Assembly: GCF_001941825.1 (NCBI RefSeq)
Contig: NZ_CP019038.1
Location: 5,890,001-5,954,000, forward strand
DNA length: 64,000 nt
Source: Massilia putida
GTDB taxonomy: Bacteria > Pseudomonadota > Gammaproteobacteria > Burkholderiales > Burkholderiaceae_D
Direction: 5' to 3'
Part shown: positions 1 through 9,934 of the stretch, piece after piece
How the letters are laid out: every line of letters begins with the position of its first letter
Numbering within the stretch: the first letter of the stretch is position 1
Program-made: the position numbers and the translations under genes
The notes under the pieces: model-generated
Databases searched by the model: none
Told to the model about the DNA's origin: nothing
Seen by the model: the letters and a program-made list of their open reading frames with translations, nothing else

Positions 1-723
1 GCGATGGCCGACCTGACCGAGGCGGTCGAACAGAACCACGTCAACGCGCACGACGCCAACGAGCTCGCGCTGGCCGCATCCGGTGTGGCGAAAGAGGGCG
101 CCGGCGCCGTCGAGCAGATGGTCGCGCGCATGGAGACGATCCGCCAGTCGGCCGCGCGCATCGGCGACATCACCGCGATGATCGACGGCATCGCGTTCCA
201 GACGAATATCCTGGCCTTGAATGCGGCCGTCGAGGCGGCGCGCGCCGGCGAGCAGGGACGCGGCTTCGCCGTCGTCGCCGGCGAGGTGCGCAATCTGGCC
301 CAACATTCGGCGGCGGCCGCCAAGGAAATCAAGAACCTCATCGGCGAATCGACGGGCGCCATCGAATCCGGTGCCGGCATCGCCAGCGCGGCGGGCGGCA
401 CGATGCGCGAGATCCTCGGCCGCGTGCAGCAGGTGGCCGATCTGCTGCATGCGATCGACGGCGCCAGCTCGGAACAGGCAGCCGGCATCGCCCGCGTGCG
501 CCGCGTCATCGCCGACATGGACGAGGCGACCCAGCAGAATGCCGCCATGGTCGAACAGGCGGCGGCCGCGGCGGCAACGCTGCGCGCGCAGGCGGAGGAG
601 CTGACGGGCGTCGTGTCCACGTTCCGCGTGCGGGGCGACCAGGCGGAACCTCACGTGCTGGTGGCGGAAGACGAGGGCGCGCATGGGCGCGGCCTGGCGC
701 TGCCGGCGCCGGCGTATGCCTGA
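1..723 (+). CDS. Methyl-accepting chemotaxis protein, C-terminal part (5' end outside window)
   Basis: The frame is open from the first base, so this is the 3' part of a longer gene. The visible 240 residues are the cytoplasmic signalling domain of a chemoreceptor, a long helical hairpin that binds CheW and CheA. The hairpin-tip region is clear ([20 protein letters not shown] at about residues 66-85, followed by [15 protein letters not shown]). After the coiled coil comes a non-helical tail with no C-terminal pentapeptide for CheR tethering. Ligand and membrane domains are not visible, so the stimulus is unknown. A REPIN-like repeat follows the stop codon. Confidence 0.93.
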   Translation, partial: AMADLTEAVEQNHVNAHDANELALAASGVAKEGAGAVEQMVARMETIRQSAARIGDITAMIDGIAFQTNILALNAAVEAARAGEQGRGFAVVAGEVRNLAQHSAAAAKEIKNLIGESTGAIESGAGIASAAGGTMREILGRVQQVADLLHAIDGASSEQAAGIARVRRVIADMDEATQQNAAMVEQAAAAAATLRAQAEELTGVVSTFRVRGDQAEPHVLVAEDEGAHGRGLALPAPAYA

Positions 724-743
724 TCAGTCAACGTTTGTTCGAC

Positions 744-870
744 CGTCGTCCCCGGGCAGGCGGGGACCCATGCTGAGTCACGGAAGTCGCTGTCCTGGAA
801 GCATTGCGCGTACTCGGCAGGCCGACTCCGGAAGCCCAGCATGGGCTCCCGCCTGCGCGGGAGCGACGTT
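744..870. repeat. REPIN-like inverted repeat pair (family A, copy 1)
   Basis: Two GC-rich hairpins (CCCCGGGCAGGCGGGG and CTCCCGCCTGCGCGGGAG) face each other. They are joined by a middle that is itself inverted (CCCATGCTGA near 768, AGCATGGG near 838). The outer ends, CGTCGTCCCC and GGAGCGACG, are also complementary. The same layout recurs at 3641, 20704, 28418 and 42473, with a single hairpin at 11138. Confidence 0.75.
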
Positions 871-872
871 CT

Positions 873-932
873 AACTCAGATCGCCGCCAGCGAACTCAAA
901 TCCCCGCCGGCGAACTCAGATCGCCGCCAGCG
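873..932. repeat. Three tandem 20-bp copies spanning the 3' end of the cystathionine gamma-family gene
   Basis: The 20-mer AACTCAGATCGCCGCCAGCG occurs at 873-892 and 913-932, with a diverged copy (AACTCAAATCCCCGCCGGCG) between them. The copy at 913-932 contains the stop codon of the gene ending at 916, so the last codons plus stop have been duplicated downstream. The extra copies lie after the stop and do not change the protein. Confidence 0.85.
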
Positions 933-2100
933 CCCGCGCCAGATCCGCCCGCTGATCCTCCACGTGCTCGATCCCGACGGATAACCGGATCAACCCGTCT
1001 CCGATCCCGAGCCGCGCCCGCTGGTCCGCCGGAATGGTCGCATGCGTCATGATGGCCGGGTGCTCGATCAGGCTCTCGACGCCGCCGAGGCTTTCGGCCA
1101 GGGTGAACACCTCGCACTGTTCGAGGAAGCGGCGGGCGCCGGCGAGGTCGGTGTCGAGGTCGATGGAGATGATGCCGCCGTAGCCGTGCATCTGGCGCCG
1201 CGCCAGCTCGTGCTGCGGATGCGACGCGAGGCCAGGGTAGTAGACGTGCCGCACTTTCGGCTGGCCTTGCAGCCACTGCGCCAGGTCGAGCGCGTTGCCG
1301 TTGCTGCGTTCGACGCGCAACGCCAGCGTCTTGATCCCGCGGAGCACGAGGAAGCTGTCGAACGGGCCCTGGATGGCGCCGACGGCATTCTGGATGAAGC
1401 CGAGGCGTTCGCGCCACGCCTGCTGGTGCGGCTGGCCGCCGACGACGGCGATGCCGCCGATGACGTCCGAGTGGCCGTTCATGTACTTGGTCGTCGAGTG
1501 CACGACGATGTCGATGCCCAGTTCCAGCGGGCGCTGGTTGACGGGGCTCGCGAACGTGTTGTCGCACACCGTCATCACGCCGCGCTCGCGGCACAGTTGC
1601 GCGATCGCGTGCAGGTCGGCGAGCTTAAGCATCGGGTTCGTCGGCGTTTCCACCCACACCATCTTCGTGTCGGGCCGCAGTGCGTTGGCGAGCGCCAGCG
1701 GGTCGGTCAGGTCGACGTAGGTGAAGTCGTGCCCGGCGCTCGCGCGGCGCACGCGTTCGAACAGCCGGTACGTGCCGCCGTACATGTCGTCGCCGGCCAC
1801 GATGTGCGAACCGGCCGGCAGCAGTTCCAGCACGGCCGCGATGGCCGCGAGGCCGGACGCGAACGCGTACGCGGCGCCGCCGCTTTCGATGTCGGCCACG
1901 CAGCGTTCCAGCGCCCAGCGCGTGGGGTTGTGCGAGCGGCCGTAGTCCAGGCCCTTGTGCACGCCGGGGCTTTCCTGGGCAAAGGTCGACGTCGCGTAAA
2001 TGGGCGGCATCACGGCGCCGGTCGTTGGGTCGGGTGCCTGGCCGCCGTGGATGACGCGGGTGGCGATATGGCGTTTATTTGTATCGTCTGAGTGGCTCAC
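916..2100 (-). CDS. Cystathionine gamma-lyase / gamma-synthase family PLP enzyme
   Basis: This 394-residue fold-type I PLP enzyme of the Cys/Met metabolism family is full length. The PLP lysine lies in HSTTKYMNGHSD at about residue 204. The phosphate-binding motifs YGRSHNPTR and FASGLAA, and the C-terminal ESLIEHPA and RLSVGIEH, are present. It overlaps the upstream cystathionine beta-synthase gene by 4 bp (ATGA), so the two are co-translated. That pairing argues for cystathionine gamma-lyase in reverse transsulfuration (homocysteine to cysteine). Sequence alone does not separate lyase from gamma-synthase (MetB). The 3' end is part of a 20-bp tandem repeat. Confidence 0.92.
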   Translation of the reverse strand: MSHSDDTNKRHIATRVIHGGQAPDPTTGAVMPPIYATSTFAQESPGVHKGLDYGRSHNPTRWALERCVADIESGGAAYAFASGLAAIAAVLELLPAGSHIVAGDDMYGGTYRLFERVRRASAGHDFTYVDLTDPLALANALRPDTKMVWVETPTNPMLKLADLHAIAQLCRERGVMTVCDNTFASPVNQRPLELGIDIVVHSTTKYMNGHSDVIGGIAVVGGQPHQQAWRERLGFIQNAVGAIQGPFDSFLVLRGIKTLALRVERSNGNALDLAQWLQGQPKVRHVYYPGLASHPQHELARRQMHGYGGIISIDLDTDLAGARRFLEQCEVFTLAESLGGVESLIEHPAIMTHATIPADQRARLGIGDGLIRLSVGIEHVEDQRADLARALAAI

Positions 2101-3473
2101 GTCAGCGTCCTGCGCAGGTGGTTGAGAAGGTCGAAGCGGGTGATCAGCCCGTAGAAGCGGTCGCCGTCGACGATGACGGCCGTGAGGCCGCGGTCGAGGA
2201 TGTCGCGCAGCTGTTGCATGCTGGCGGAGGGCGCCAGCGTCTGCAGATCGGACGTCATCGTACCCGAGACGGGGGCCTTGAAGCGCTCGCGCTCACTGGT
2301 CACGTGCAAGAGCAGGTCGGATTCGTCGATCAGGCCCACGAGCTTGCCCTTGTCGATGACGGGTAACTGGGCGAGGTCGGCGCTGCGCATGCGGTTGAAC
2401 GCGGTCAGCAGCGTGTCGGACGGAGACACGGTGATGACTTCGCCGTCGTCGAAGCGGCGGCCGATCAAGTCGCGCAGGTCGCCGGTGCTGGGACGATGCA
2501 GCAGACCCTGGTCGACCATCCAGCCGTCGCTGTACACCTTGGTCAGATAGCGCGTGCCGGTGTCGCAGACGAAGGTCACGACGCGCTTGGGCGTCGTCTG
2601 CGCCCGGCACCAGCGCAGCGCGGCCGCGAGCAGGGTGCCCGTCGACGAGCCGGCCAGGATGCCTTCCTGGCGCAGCAGCGCGCGCGCCGTGTTGAAGCTT
2701 TCCTCGTCCGAGATGGAATACGCCGTTGTGACGCGCGACATGTCGGCGATGGACGGGATGAAGTCCTCGCCGATGCCTTCGACGGCCCAGGAGCCGGAGA
2801 CGTCGCTGACGTTACCGGTCTTGACGTAGTCGGCCAGGATCGACCCCTGCGGATCGGCCAGCACGAATTCCAGGTCCGGCTGCACGCGCGCGAAAAAGCG
2901 CGACAGGCCGGTGAGCGTGCCGGACGAGCCCACGCCCACGACGATGGCATCCAGCTCGTGGCGCATCTGGTCCCAGATCTCGGGCGCGGTGGTGGTCTCG
3001 TGCGCGGTCGGGTTCGCGGGATTGTTGAACTGGTCGGCGAACCAGGCGCCGGGGATCTCGCGCGCGATCCGCGCCGCGAGATCCTGGTAGTACTCGGGAT
3101 GCCCCTTGCCGACGTCGGAACGGGTGAGGTGGATCTCGGCGCCGAGGGCTTTCAGGTGCAGGATTTTTTCGGAGGCCATCTTGTCCGGCACGACGAGCAC
3201 GACGCGATAGCCCTTGATGCGCGCGACGAGGGCCAGGCCGAGCCCCGTATTGCCGGCCGTCGCTTCGACGACGGTGCCGCCCGGCTGCAGGCGGCCGTCG
3301 CGTTCCGCGGCCTCGATCATGGCGCGGCCGACGCGGTCCTTGATGGAGCCGCCGGGGTTCTGGGATTCGAGCTTGAGGAACAGGCGGCAGGGGCCCGTGT
3401 CCATGCGGGTGACTTCGACCATCGGGGTGTTGCCGATCAGGGAAAACAGTGCAGCTTGCGACAAGTCTTGCAT
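2097..3473 (-). CDS. cbs: Cystathionine beta-synthase with C-terminal CBS domain pair
   Basis: This 458-residue protein condenses homocysteine with serine to cystathionine; the family also contains cysteine synthases. The N-terminal fold-type II PLP domain covers about residues 1-320, with PLP lysine K45 in GGSIKDR and a TAGNTG phosphate-binding loop near residue 73. GVGSSGTLTG is near residue 180. Two CBS motifs follow (about 335-455). In eukaryotic CBS this region binds S-adenosylmethionine; whether it does so here is unknown. It is the first gene of a two-gene operon with the downstream gamma-family enzyme. The start sits 8 bases after a GGAGG-like stretch (minus strand). Confidence 0.93.
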   Translation of the reverse strand: MQDLSQAALFSLIGNTPMVEVTRMDTGPCRLFLKLESQNPGGSIKDRVGRAMIEAAERDGRLQPGGTVVEATAGNTGLGLALVARIKGYRVVLVVPDKMASEKILHLKALGAEIHLTRSDVGKGHPEYYQDLAARIAREIPGAWFADQFNNPANPTAHETTTAPEIWDQMRHELDAIVVGVGSSGTLTGLSRFFARVQPDLEFVLADPQGSILADYVKTGNVSDVSGSWAVEGIGEDFIPSIADMSRVTTAYSISDEESFNTARALLRQEGILAGSSTGTLLAAALRWCRAQTTPKRVVTFVCDTGTRYLTKVYSDGWMVDQGLLHRPSTGDLRDLIGRRFDDGEVITVSPSDTLLTAFNRMRSADLAQLPVIDKGKLVGLIDESDLLLHVTSERERFKAPVSGTMTSDLQTLAPSASMQQLRDILDRGLTAVIVDGDRFYGLITRFDLLNHLRRTLT

Positions 3474-3605
3474 ATTGCCTCCGTGAGAACGGGCCGGCGC
3501 GGGCCTTGTGGGCGCGCGTGCGGGAAAGCTGGCACCGATCGGGTACCAGGCCGTAGTAAAAAAATAATAATACGGTTTTTCAGGCGTGTGTGCGTTGGGC
3601 CATAT

Positions 3606-3638
3606 TAAAACGGATAGACGCCCCGTCTAAAACGGATA
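3606..3638. promoter_or_regulatory. Two 11-bp direct repeats 22 bp apart upstream of cbs (possible operator)
   Basis: TAAAACGGATA occurs at 3606-3616 and again at 3628-3638, exactly 22 bp apart (two helical turns). Between them lies the inverted repeat AGACGCCCCGTCT. The pair is about 135-165 bp upstream of the cbs start. Equal phasing on one DNA face is typical of regulator sites, but the regulator is unknown and function is inferred. Confidence 0.4.
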
Positions 3639-3640
3639 TC

Positions 3641-3770
3641 TCGTCGTTCCCGCGCAAGCGGGAAACCATAATGCGTGTCGGGATTCGGTGCCGTAAAAGG
3701 GCTGTAGCGTTTCCAGGAGATTGACTCCGGCGGTTCAGCATGGGTTCCCGCCTTCGCGGGAACGACGTTG
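3641..3770. repeat. REPIN-like inverted repeat pair (family A, copy 2)
   Basis: This is the cleanest double copy. It has outer ends CGTCGTTCCCGC and GCGGGAACGACG, an inner hairpin at each end (TTCCCGCGCAAGCGGGAA and TTCCCGCCTTCGCGGGAA), and a CAGCATGGG arm near 3737. Confidence 0.8.
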
Positions 3771-3788
3771 TTCTAGGTATCGTTTCGG

Positions 3789-5456
<1,668 letters not shown>

Positions 5457-5486
5457 GTTGCAAGTGTAACCGAACTTGCAACCGGC

Positions 5487-5512
5487 GTTTCAACTCGGTT
5501 TCACGCTGAAAC
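5487..5512. promoter_or_regulatory. Putative PrpR operator in the prpR/actP divergent region
   Basis: A half site GTTTCA (5487-5492) is followed by the inverted repeat GTTTCA-CGC-TGAAAC (5498-5512). The same arrangement (half site plus palindrome with 3-bp spacer) appears upstream of prpB at 8854-8880. It starts 31 bp upstream of the prpR start and ends 118 bp upstream of the DUF485-actP start. Assignment to PrpR is inference from position and sharing. Confidence 0.65.
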
Positions 5513-5629
5513 GGTTGGGCGCAAACATTTCCGCATGTCGTAAGAATCGGGTAAGGCGGCCCACTTAGGATCGATATCAGCCCGTCAACCTGAACGGCGT
5601 ATGACTAGAAGAGATGATTGGAGACAAAA

Positions 5630-5959
5630 GTGGAAGATGAAATTGTCCAGAGGGTCAAAAGCGACCCCAATTACCAGAAGCTCGTCCGGACCCGCTCCCG
5701 CTACGGCTGGATGCTGACCTGGGCCGTGATGATCGTGTACTACGGCTTCACCTTGCTGAACGCGTTCGACAAGGAATTCATGGGCTCGAAGATCGGCGCC
5801 GGCGTCATGTCCTGGGGCGTGCCGCTCGGCTTGTTCGTGATCCTGTTCACCGTCGTGGTCACGGGCATCTACGTGCGCCGCGCCAACAACGAATTCGACG
5901 CGCTGACCGAGGCCATCCAGCGCAACGCCGCCGCCGGCAAGGAAAAGGTACGCGCATGA
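5630..5959 (+). CDS. DUF485 inner-membrane protein (symporter partner, YjcH-like)
   Basis: This is a small membrane protein of 109 residues with two transmembrane helices (about 25-47 and 60-85) and charged ends. It matches the DUF485/YjcH family encoded immediately before acetate symporters. I chose GTG at 5630 because GGAG at 5620-5623 is correctly spaced; a TTG at 5618 in the same frame overlaps that site. The stop codon overlaps the actP start (ATGA), so the two are co-translated. Its biochemical role is not established; an accessory role for the symporter is the usual inference. Confidence 0.9.
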   Translation: MEDEIVQRVKSDPNYQKLVRTRSRYGWMLTWAVMIVYYGFTLLNAFDKEFMGSKIGAGVMSWGVPLGLFVILFTVVVTGIYVRRANNEFDALTEAIQRNAAAGKEKVRA

Positions 5960-7623
5960 AGACGACAACCCTCATCCGCAGTGCCGCCGCCGCGGCCCTG
6001 CTCGCCGCCACCGGCGCCGTCCTCGCCGCGCCCGACCTGGGCCAGGCCACCAAGCAGCCCACCAACTGGACCGCGATCACGATGTTCGCCGTGTTCGTGA
6101 TCTTCACCCTGTTCATCACCAAGTGGGCCGCCAAGCGCACCCGCTCGGCCTCCGACTTCTACACGGCCGGCGGCGGCATCACCGGCTTCCAGAACGGCCT
6201 GGCGATCGCCGGCGACTACATGTCGGCCGCCTCGTTCCTGGGCATTTCCGCCGCCGTGTTCGCGAACGGCTTCGACGGCCTGATCTATGCGATTGGCTTC
6301 CTCGTCGGCTGGCCCGTCATCACGTTCCTGATGGCCGAGCGCCTGCGCAACCTGGGCCGCTTCACGTTCGCCGACGTGGCCGCCTACCGCTTCGCGCAGA
6401 AGCCGGTGCGCTCGTTCGCGGCATCGGGGACGCTGGTCACCGTGCTGTTCTACCTGATCGCGCAGATGGTCGGCGCCGGCCAGCTGATCAAGCTGCTGTT
6501 CGGCCTGGACTACTGGATCGCCGTCGTCATCGTCGGCGCGCTGATGATGATCTACGTGCTGTTCGGCGGCATGACCGCGACCACCTGGGTGCAGATCATC
6601 AAGGCCGTGATGCTGCTGGGCGGCGCCTCGTTCATGGCGTTCTCCGTGCTGGCCATGTACAACTTCAGCCCGGAAGCGCTGTTCGCCAAGGCCGTCGAAG
6701 TGCACGCTACCCACGACAAGATCATGGGCCCGGGCGGCTTCATCAAGGACCCGATCTCCGGCATCTCGTTCGGCATGGCGCTGATGTTCGGCACGGCCGG
6801 CTTGCCGCACATCCTGATGCGCTTCTTCACGGTCCCGAGCGCCAAGGAAGCGCGCAAGTCCGTGCTGTGGGCCACCACCTGGATCGGCTACTTCTACATC
6901 CTGACCTTCATCATCGGCTTCGGCGCGATCGTGCTGGTCGGTACGAACCCGGCGTTCAAGGACGCTGCCGGCAAACTGCTGGGCGGTAACAACATGGCGG
7001 CCGTGCACCTCGCGAACGCCGTCGGCGGCGACGTCTTCCTCGGCTTCATCTCGGCCGTGGCCTTCGCGACCATCCTGGCCGTCGTGGCCGGCCTGACCCT
7101 GTCCGGCGCCTCGGCCGTGTCGCACGACCTGTACGCCACCGTCATCAAGAAGGGCCAGCCGGCCCCGGGCAGCGAACTGCGCGTGTCGAAGATCACCACG
7201 GTCATCCTGGGCATCATCGCCGTGCTGCTGGGTATCGTGTTCGAGAAGATCAACGTGGCCTTCATGGTCTCGCTGGCCTTCGCCATCGCCGCCTCGGCCA
7301 ACTTCCCGGTGCTGTTCATGTCCGTCCTGTGGAGCAAGTGCACCACCCGCGGCGCGACCGTGGGCGGCTTCCTGGGCCTGGCCACCGCGTTCATCCTGAC
7401 CGTGCTGTCGAAGTCCGTGTGGGTCGACGTGTTCCATAACGCGTCCGCCATCTTCCCGTACACGTCGCCGGCACTGTTCTCGATGACCGTCGGCTTCGTC
7501 GGCATCTGGCTGTTCTCGATCACCGACAACAGCCCGCGTGCCGCGATCGACAAGGCCGGCTTCGAAGCACAGGAAGTGCGTTCGGAGACCGGTATCGGCG
7601 CCTCCGGCGCGACGGCACACTGA
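5956..7623 (+). CDS. actP: Cation:monocarboxylate (acetate/propionate) symporter ActP
   Basis: This 555-residue sodium:solute symporter of the inner membrane has an N-terminal signal-like segment ([20 protein letters not shown]) and then about 13 hydrophobic helices. Family features include [11 protein letters not shown] and [12 protein letters not shown] in the first core helices. ActP proteins take up acetate, propionate and similar short acids. Here the gene lies between prpR and prpBC-acnD-prpF and shares a putative PrpR operator. Propionate uptake is therefore a reasonable guess for its main role, though acetate cannot be excluded. A strong hairpin terminator follows at 7641. Confidence 0.92.
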   Translation: MKTTTLIRSAAAAALLAATGAVLAAPDLGQATKQPTNWTAITMFAVFVIFTLFITKWAAKRTRSASDFYTAGGGITGFQNGLAIAGDYMSAASFLGISAAVFANGFDGLIYAIGFLVGWPVITFLMAERLRNLGRFTFADVAAYRFAQKPVRSFAASGTLVTVLFYLIAQMVGAGQLIKLLFGLDYWIAVVIVGALMMIYVLFGGMTATTWVQIIKAVMLLGGASFMAFSVLAMYNFSPEALFAKAVEVHATHDKIMGPGGFIKDPISGISFGMALMFGTAGLPHILMRFFTVPSAKEARKSVLWATTWIGYFYILTFIIGFGAIVLVGTNPAFKDAAGKLLGGNNMAAVHLANAVGGDVFLGFISAVAFATILAVVAGLTLSGASAVSHDLYATVIKKGQPAPGSELRVSKITTVILGIIAVLLGIVFEKINVAFMVSLAFAIAASANFPVLFMSVLWSKCTTRGATVGGFLGLATAFILTVLSKSVWVDVFHNASAIFPYTSPALFSMTVGFVGIWLFSITDNSPRAAIDKAGFEAQEVRSETGIGASGATAH

Positions 7624-7640
7624 TCGAACCTCGATCCGCG

Positions 7641-7671
7641 AAACCCGCACGCGCCCGCGTGCGGGTTTTTT
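7641..7671 (+). terminator. Rho-independent terminator after actP
   Basis: CCCGCACG and CGTGCGGG pair around a CGCCCG loop and are followed by six T residues (7666-7671). It lies 18 bp after the actP stop. The A residues before the stem give a shorter T tract in the opposite direction, so it may also serve the convergent hydrolase gene ending at 7675. Confidence 0.85.
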
Positions 7672-7674
7672 CGT

Positions 7675-8788
7675 TTACGGCGCCACGTCCCCGGCTTTTT
7701 CCGCGAACGGCCGCGCGTAACGCACCAGCGAGACCAGCGTCTTGCCCGGCTCCTCGTTGAAGATCTCGTGCGCCGAGTTCTCGAACCAGTTGTTTCGACG
7801 GCGCCTTCACCTTCGCGAACCACTCGGCCGCCGCGGACGCCGACACGTTGTAGTCGTGGCGCCCGTTGAAGATGACGATGGGGCAGGAGAAGGTCGTATA
7901 GACGCTGAAGTCCTGCGACAGCACGTCCGTCAGCATGCGGCTGCTCGAAAATTCCGTGGCGTCCCAGATCGTGCGCAGGTCGGCGTCCGTATATTCCGGC
8001 GCCAGCTTGACGGCATTCGATTCCGCGTCGGAGCCTGTTCTACCGTACACGGCGCCGCCGTAGCGCGCGAGCCATTTGCGCTGCAGGTATAAATCCTTGA
8101 GCACGAGCGGCTTGCCCGGCGCGGCATACGGCGCGATCGATGCCAGTTCGCGGATGGCTTCCCGGTTGCCTTCCCGTTGCGCCGCATCCATCGTGAACCG
8201 CCAGCCGCGGCGCTCGCTCTCCATGCCGTCGGTGATCTGGCCGATGCCGATGTAGGCGTGCAGCCAATCCGGATGGCGCTGCGCCAGCTGGATGCCGAGC
8301 GACGACCCCCACGAGTGGCCGAGCACGAAAATGCGGTCCTTGCCGAATTCCTTGCGCAGAAACGCCACCATCTCTTCGGCATCGAGCAGCATGCGCGCCC
8401 GCGTCATCGTCGGCGCCACCTTGGCCGGATCGTTGGCCGTATAGGTCTTGCCGGCGCCGCGCTGGTCCCATTGCACGACCGTGAAATACTCTTCCCAGCC
8501 GCGCTGGAAGTACCAGCTCGTCGGCATCGAGACATACCCCGGGCCGCCGTGCAGCATCAGCAGCACGGGGTTGCGCCGGTCCGTGCCGCGCACGCTGATC
8601 CACTGTTCGATGCCGCCGATGCGTACCGCGCGTGTCTCTTCGATGCCTTGCGGCGTGACGATGCGGCGCATGTCGGCGATGATGTTGACCGCGTCCGCGC
8701 GGCTGTCCGGCCCGGCGGCGCCGGCGAGCGTGGTGATGGACAGGCCGGCCAGCAGCGCGGCGCATAGCCTGGTTGAGCGTTTGAACAT
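7675..8788 (-). pseudogene. Secreted alpha/beta hydrolase (proline iminopeptidase-like), frameshifted near its 3' end
   Basis: Reading from ATG 8788 (AAGGGGAA ribosome site just upstream) gives a signal peptide ([20 protein letters not shown]), the oxyanion motif HGGPGY, the nucleophile elbow GHSWGSS and the acid motif GRHDYN. After APSKQ, at base 7789, the expected tail (WFENSAHEIFNEEPGKT, ending VAP) continues in another frame to a TAA at 7675-7677. The unshifted frame runs through the terminator and into actP antisense. The catalytic histidine (SAHE) lies beyond the shift, so the product would be inactive unless this is a sequencing error. The repaired length is about 370 residues, normal for the family. 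A 5-bp loss between short TGG repeats would explain the shift. Confidence 0.85.
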
Positions 8789-8853
8789 GGTTCCCCTTGT
8801 CGTGATCGATGCGGTCGCGCGCAGTCTGTTCAATTTCAGAGGATGTGTCAATC

Positions 8854-8880
8854 GTTTCATCCAATGTTTCATATTGAAAC
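8854..8880. promoter_or_regulatory. Putative PrpR upstream activator site for prpB
   Basis: A half site GTTTCA (8854-8859) and the inverted repeat GTTTCA-TAT-TGAAAC (8866-8880) lie about 85-110 bp upstream of the sigma-54 -24 element. That is the usual distance for an enhancer-binding protein. The motif and layout match the site at 5487-5512 next to prpR. Confidence 0.7.
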
Positions 8881-8963
8881 GCCGTGCAACGCGCCGTGGA
8901 CTGCCGCGCTTGCCCCGTACGCCCAAGTGCTTGAAAATCCAGGCTGTCCGCGCCCGCGAGCGA

Positions 8964-8980
8964 TTGGCACGGTCTTTGCA
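8964..8980 (+). promoter_or_regulatory. Sigma-54 (-24/-12) promoter of prpBC-acnD-prpF
   Basis: TTGGCACGGTCTTTGCA matches the sigma-54 consensus TGGCACG-N4-TTGC at every position, with the invariant GG and GC at the correct spacing. It ends 45 bp before the prpB start, and the activator PrpR is encoded nearby. This supports sigma-54/PrpR control of the operon. Confidence 0.92.
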
Positions 8981-9025
8981 ATGCATGAGCCATATTCATC
9001 AGACCCGCTACAGAAAGGTAAGGAC

Positions 9026-9916
9026 ATGAGCCAACAATCCGCCGGCGCCAAATTCCGCCAGGCCGTCCAGGAAGAACATCCGCTGCAGGTGATCGGCGCC
9101 ATCAACGCCAACCATGCGCTGCTGGCCAAGCGGGCCGGCTACCGCGCCATCTACCTGTCCGGCGGCGGCGTCGCGGCCGGATCCCTGGGCTTGCCGGACC
9201 TCGGCATCTCGGGCCTCGAAGACGTGCTGATCGACGTGCGCCGCATCACCGACGTGTGCGACCTGCCGCTGCTCGTCGACATCGACACCGGTTTCGGTTC
9301 CTCGGCCTTCAACGTCGCGCGCACGGTCCGCTCGCTGATCAAGGCCGGCGCCGGCGCCTGCCACATCGAGGACCAGGTCGGCGCCAAGCGCTGCGGCCAC
9401 CGTCCCGGCAAGGAGATCGTCAGCCAGGGCGAGATGGTCGACCGCGTGAAGGCCGCCGTCGACGCGCGCACGGACGACCAGTTCGTGATCATGGCGCGTA
9501 CCGATGCGCTGGCCGTCGAAGGCCTCGACAAGGCCGTGGAACGCGCGGTCGCCTGCGTGGAGGCGGGCGCCGACATGATCTTCCCGGAAGCCATCACGAG
9601 CCTGGAGATGTACGCGCAATTCAAGAAGGCGGTCAAGGTGCCGATCCTCGCCAACATCACGGAATTCGGCGCGACGCCGCTGTTCACCGTGGACGAGCTG
9701 CGCGGCGCCGACGTCGACATCGTCCTGTACCCGCTGTCCGCGTTCCGCGCAATGAACAAGGCCGCCGAAAACGTCTATGAGGCCATCCGCCGCGACGGCA
9801 CGCAGAAGAACGTCGTCGACACGATGCAGACCCGCGCCGAACTGTACGAGCGCATCGATTACCACAGCTACGAACAGAAGCTCGACGCGCTGTTCGCCCA
9901 GAACAAAGCCAAATAA
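9026..9916 (+). CDS. prpB: 2-methylisocitrate lyase PrpB
   Basis: This 296-residue member of the isocitrate lyase/PEP mutase family cleaves 2-methylisocitrate to pyruvate and succinate, the last step of the methylcitrate cycle. The catalytic cysteine is C123 in KRCGHRPGK, and metal-binding acids lie in DIDTGFG and CHIEDQ. The start at 9026 fits the family N terminus ([11 protein letters not shown]) and follows an AGG ribosome site. An in-frame upstream extension to 8843 would span the promoter and is rejected. First gene of the operon, 18 bp before prpC. Confidence 0.96.
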   Translation: MSQQSAGAKFRQAVQEEHPLQVIGAINANHALLAKRAGYRAIYLSGGGVAAGSLGLPDLGISGLEDVLIDVRRITDVCDLPLLVDIDTGFGSSAFNVARTVRSLIKAGAGACHIEDQVGAKRCGHRPGKEIVSQGEMVDRVKAAVDARTDDQFVIMARTDALAVEGLDKAVERAVACVEAGADMIFPEAITSLEMYAQFKKAVKVPILANITEFGATPLFTVDELRGADVDIVLYPLSAFRAMNKAAENVYEAIRRDGTQKNVVDTMQTRAELYERIDYHSYEQKLDALFAQNKAK

Positions 9917-9934
9917 CAAAACGAGGAGACCAAG

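Larger units (their letters stand above)
3474..3788. other. Intergenic region between cbs and prpR
   Basis: The 315 bp hold no gene. Both flanking genes read on the minus strand, so this is the cbs promoter region plus the prpR 3' flank. It contains an A/T stretch (3557-3575), a pair of 11-bp direct repeats (3606-3638) and a REPIN-like element (3641-3770). A TATTAT hexamer on the minus strand near 3567 could be a -10 box, but no matching -35 is clear. Confidence 0.6.

Noticed and set aside
5869..7650. 593-residue antisense frame over actP
   Set aside because: Acidic/His/Arg-rich shadow of actP without domains; actP has clear symporter features.
8843..9025. Upstream extension of prpB
   Set aside because: It would translate through the sigma-54 promoter and the family N terminus starts at 9026.
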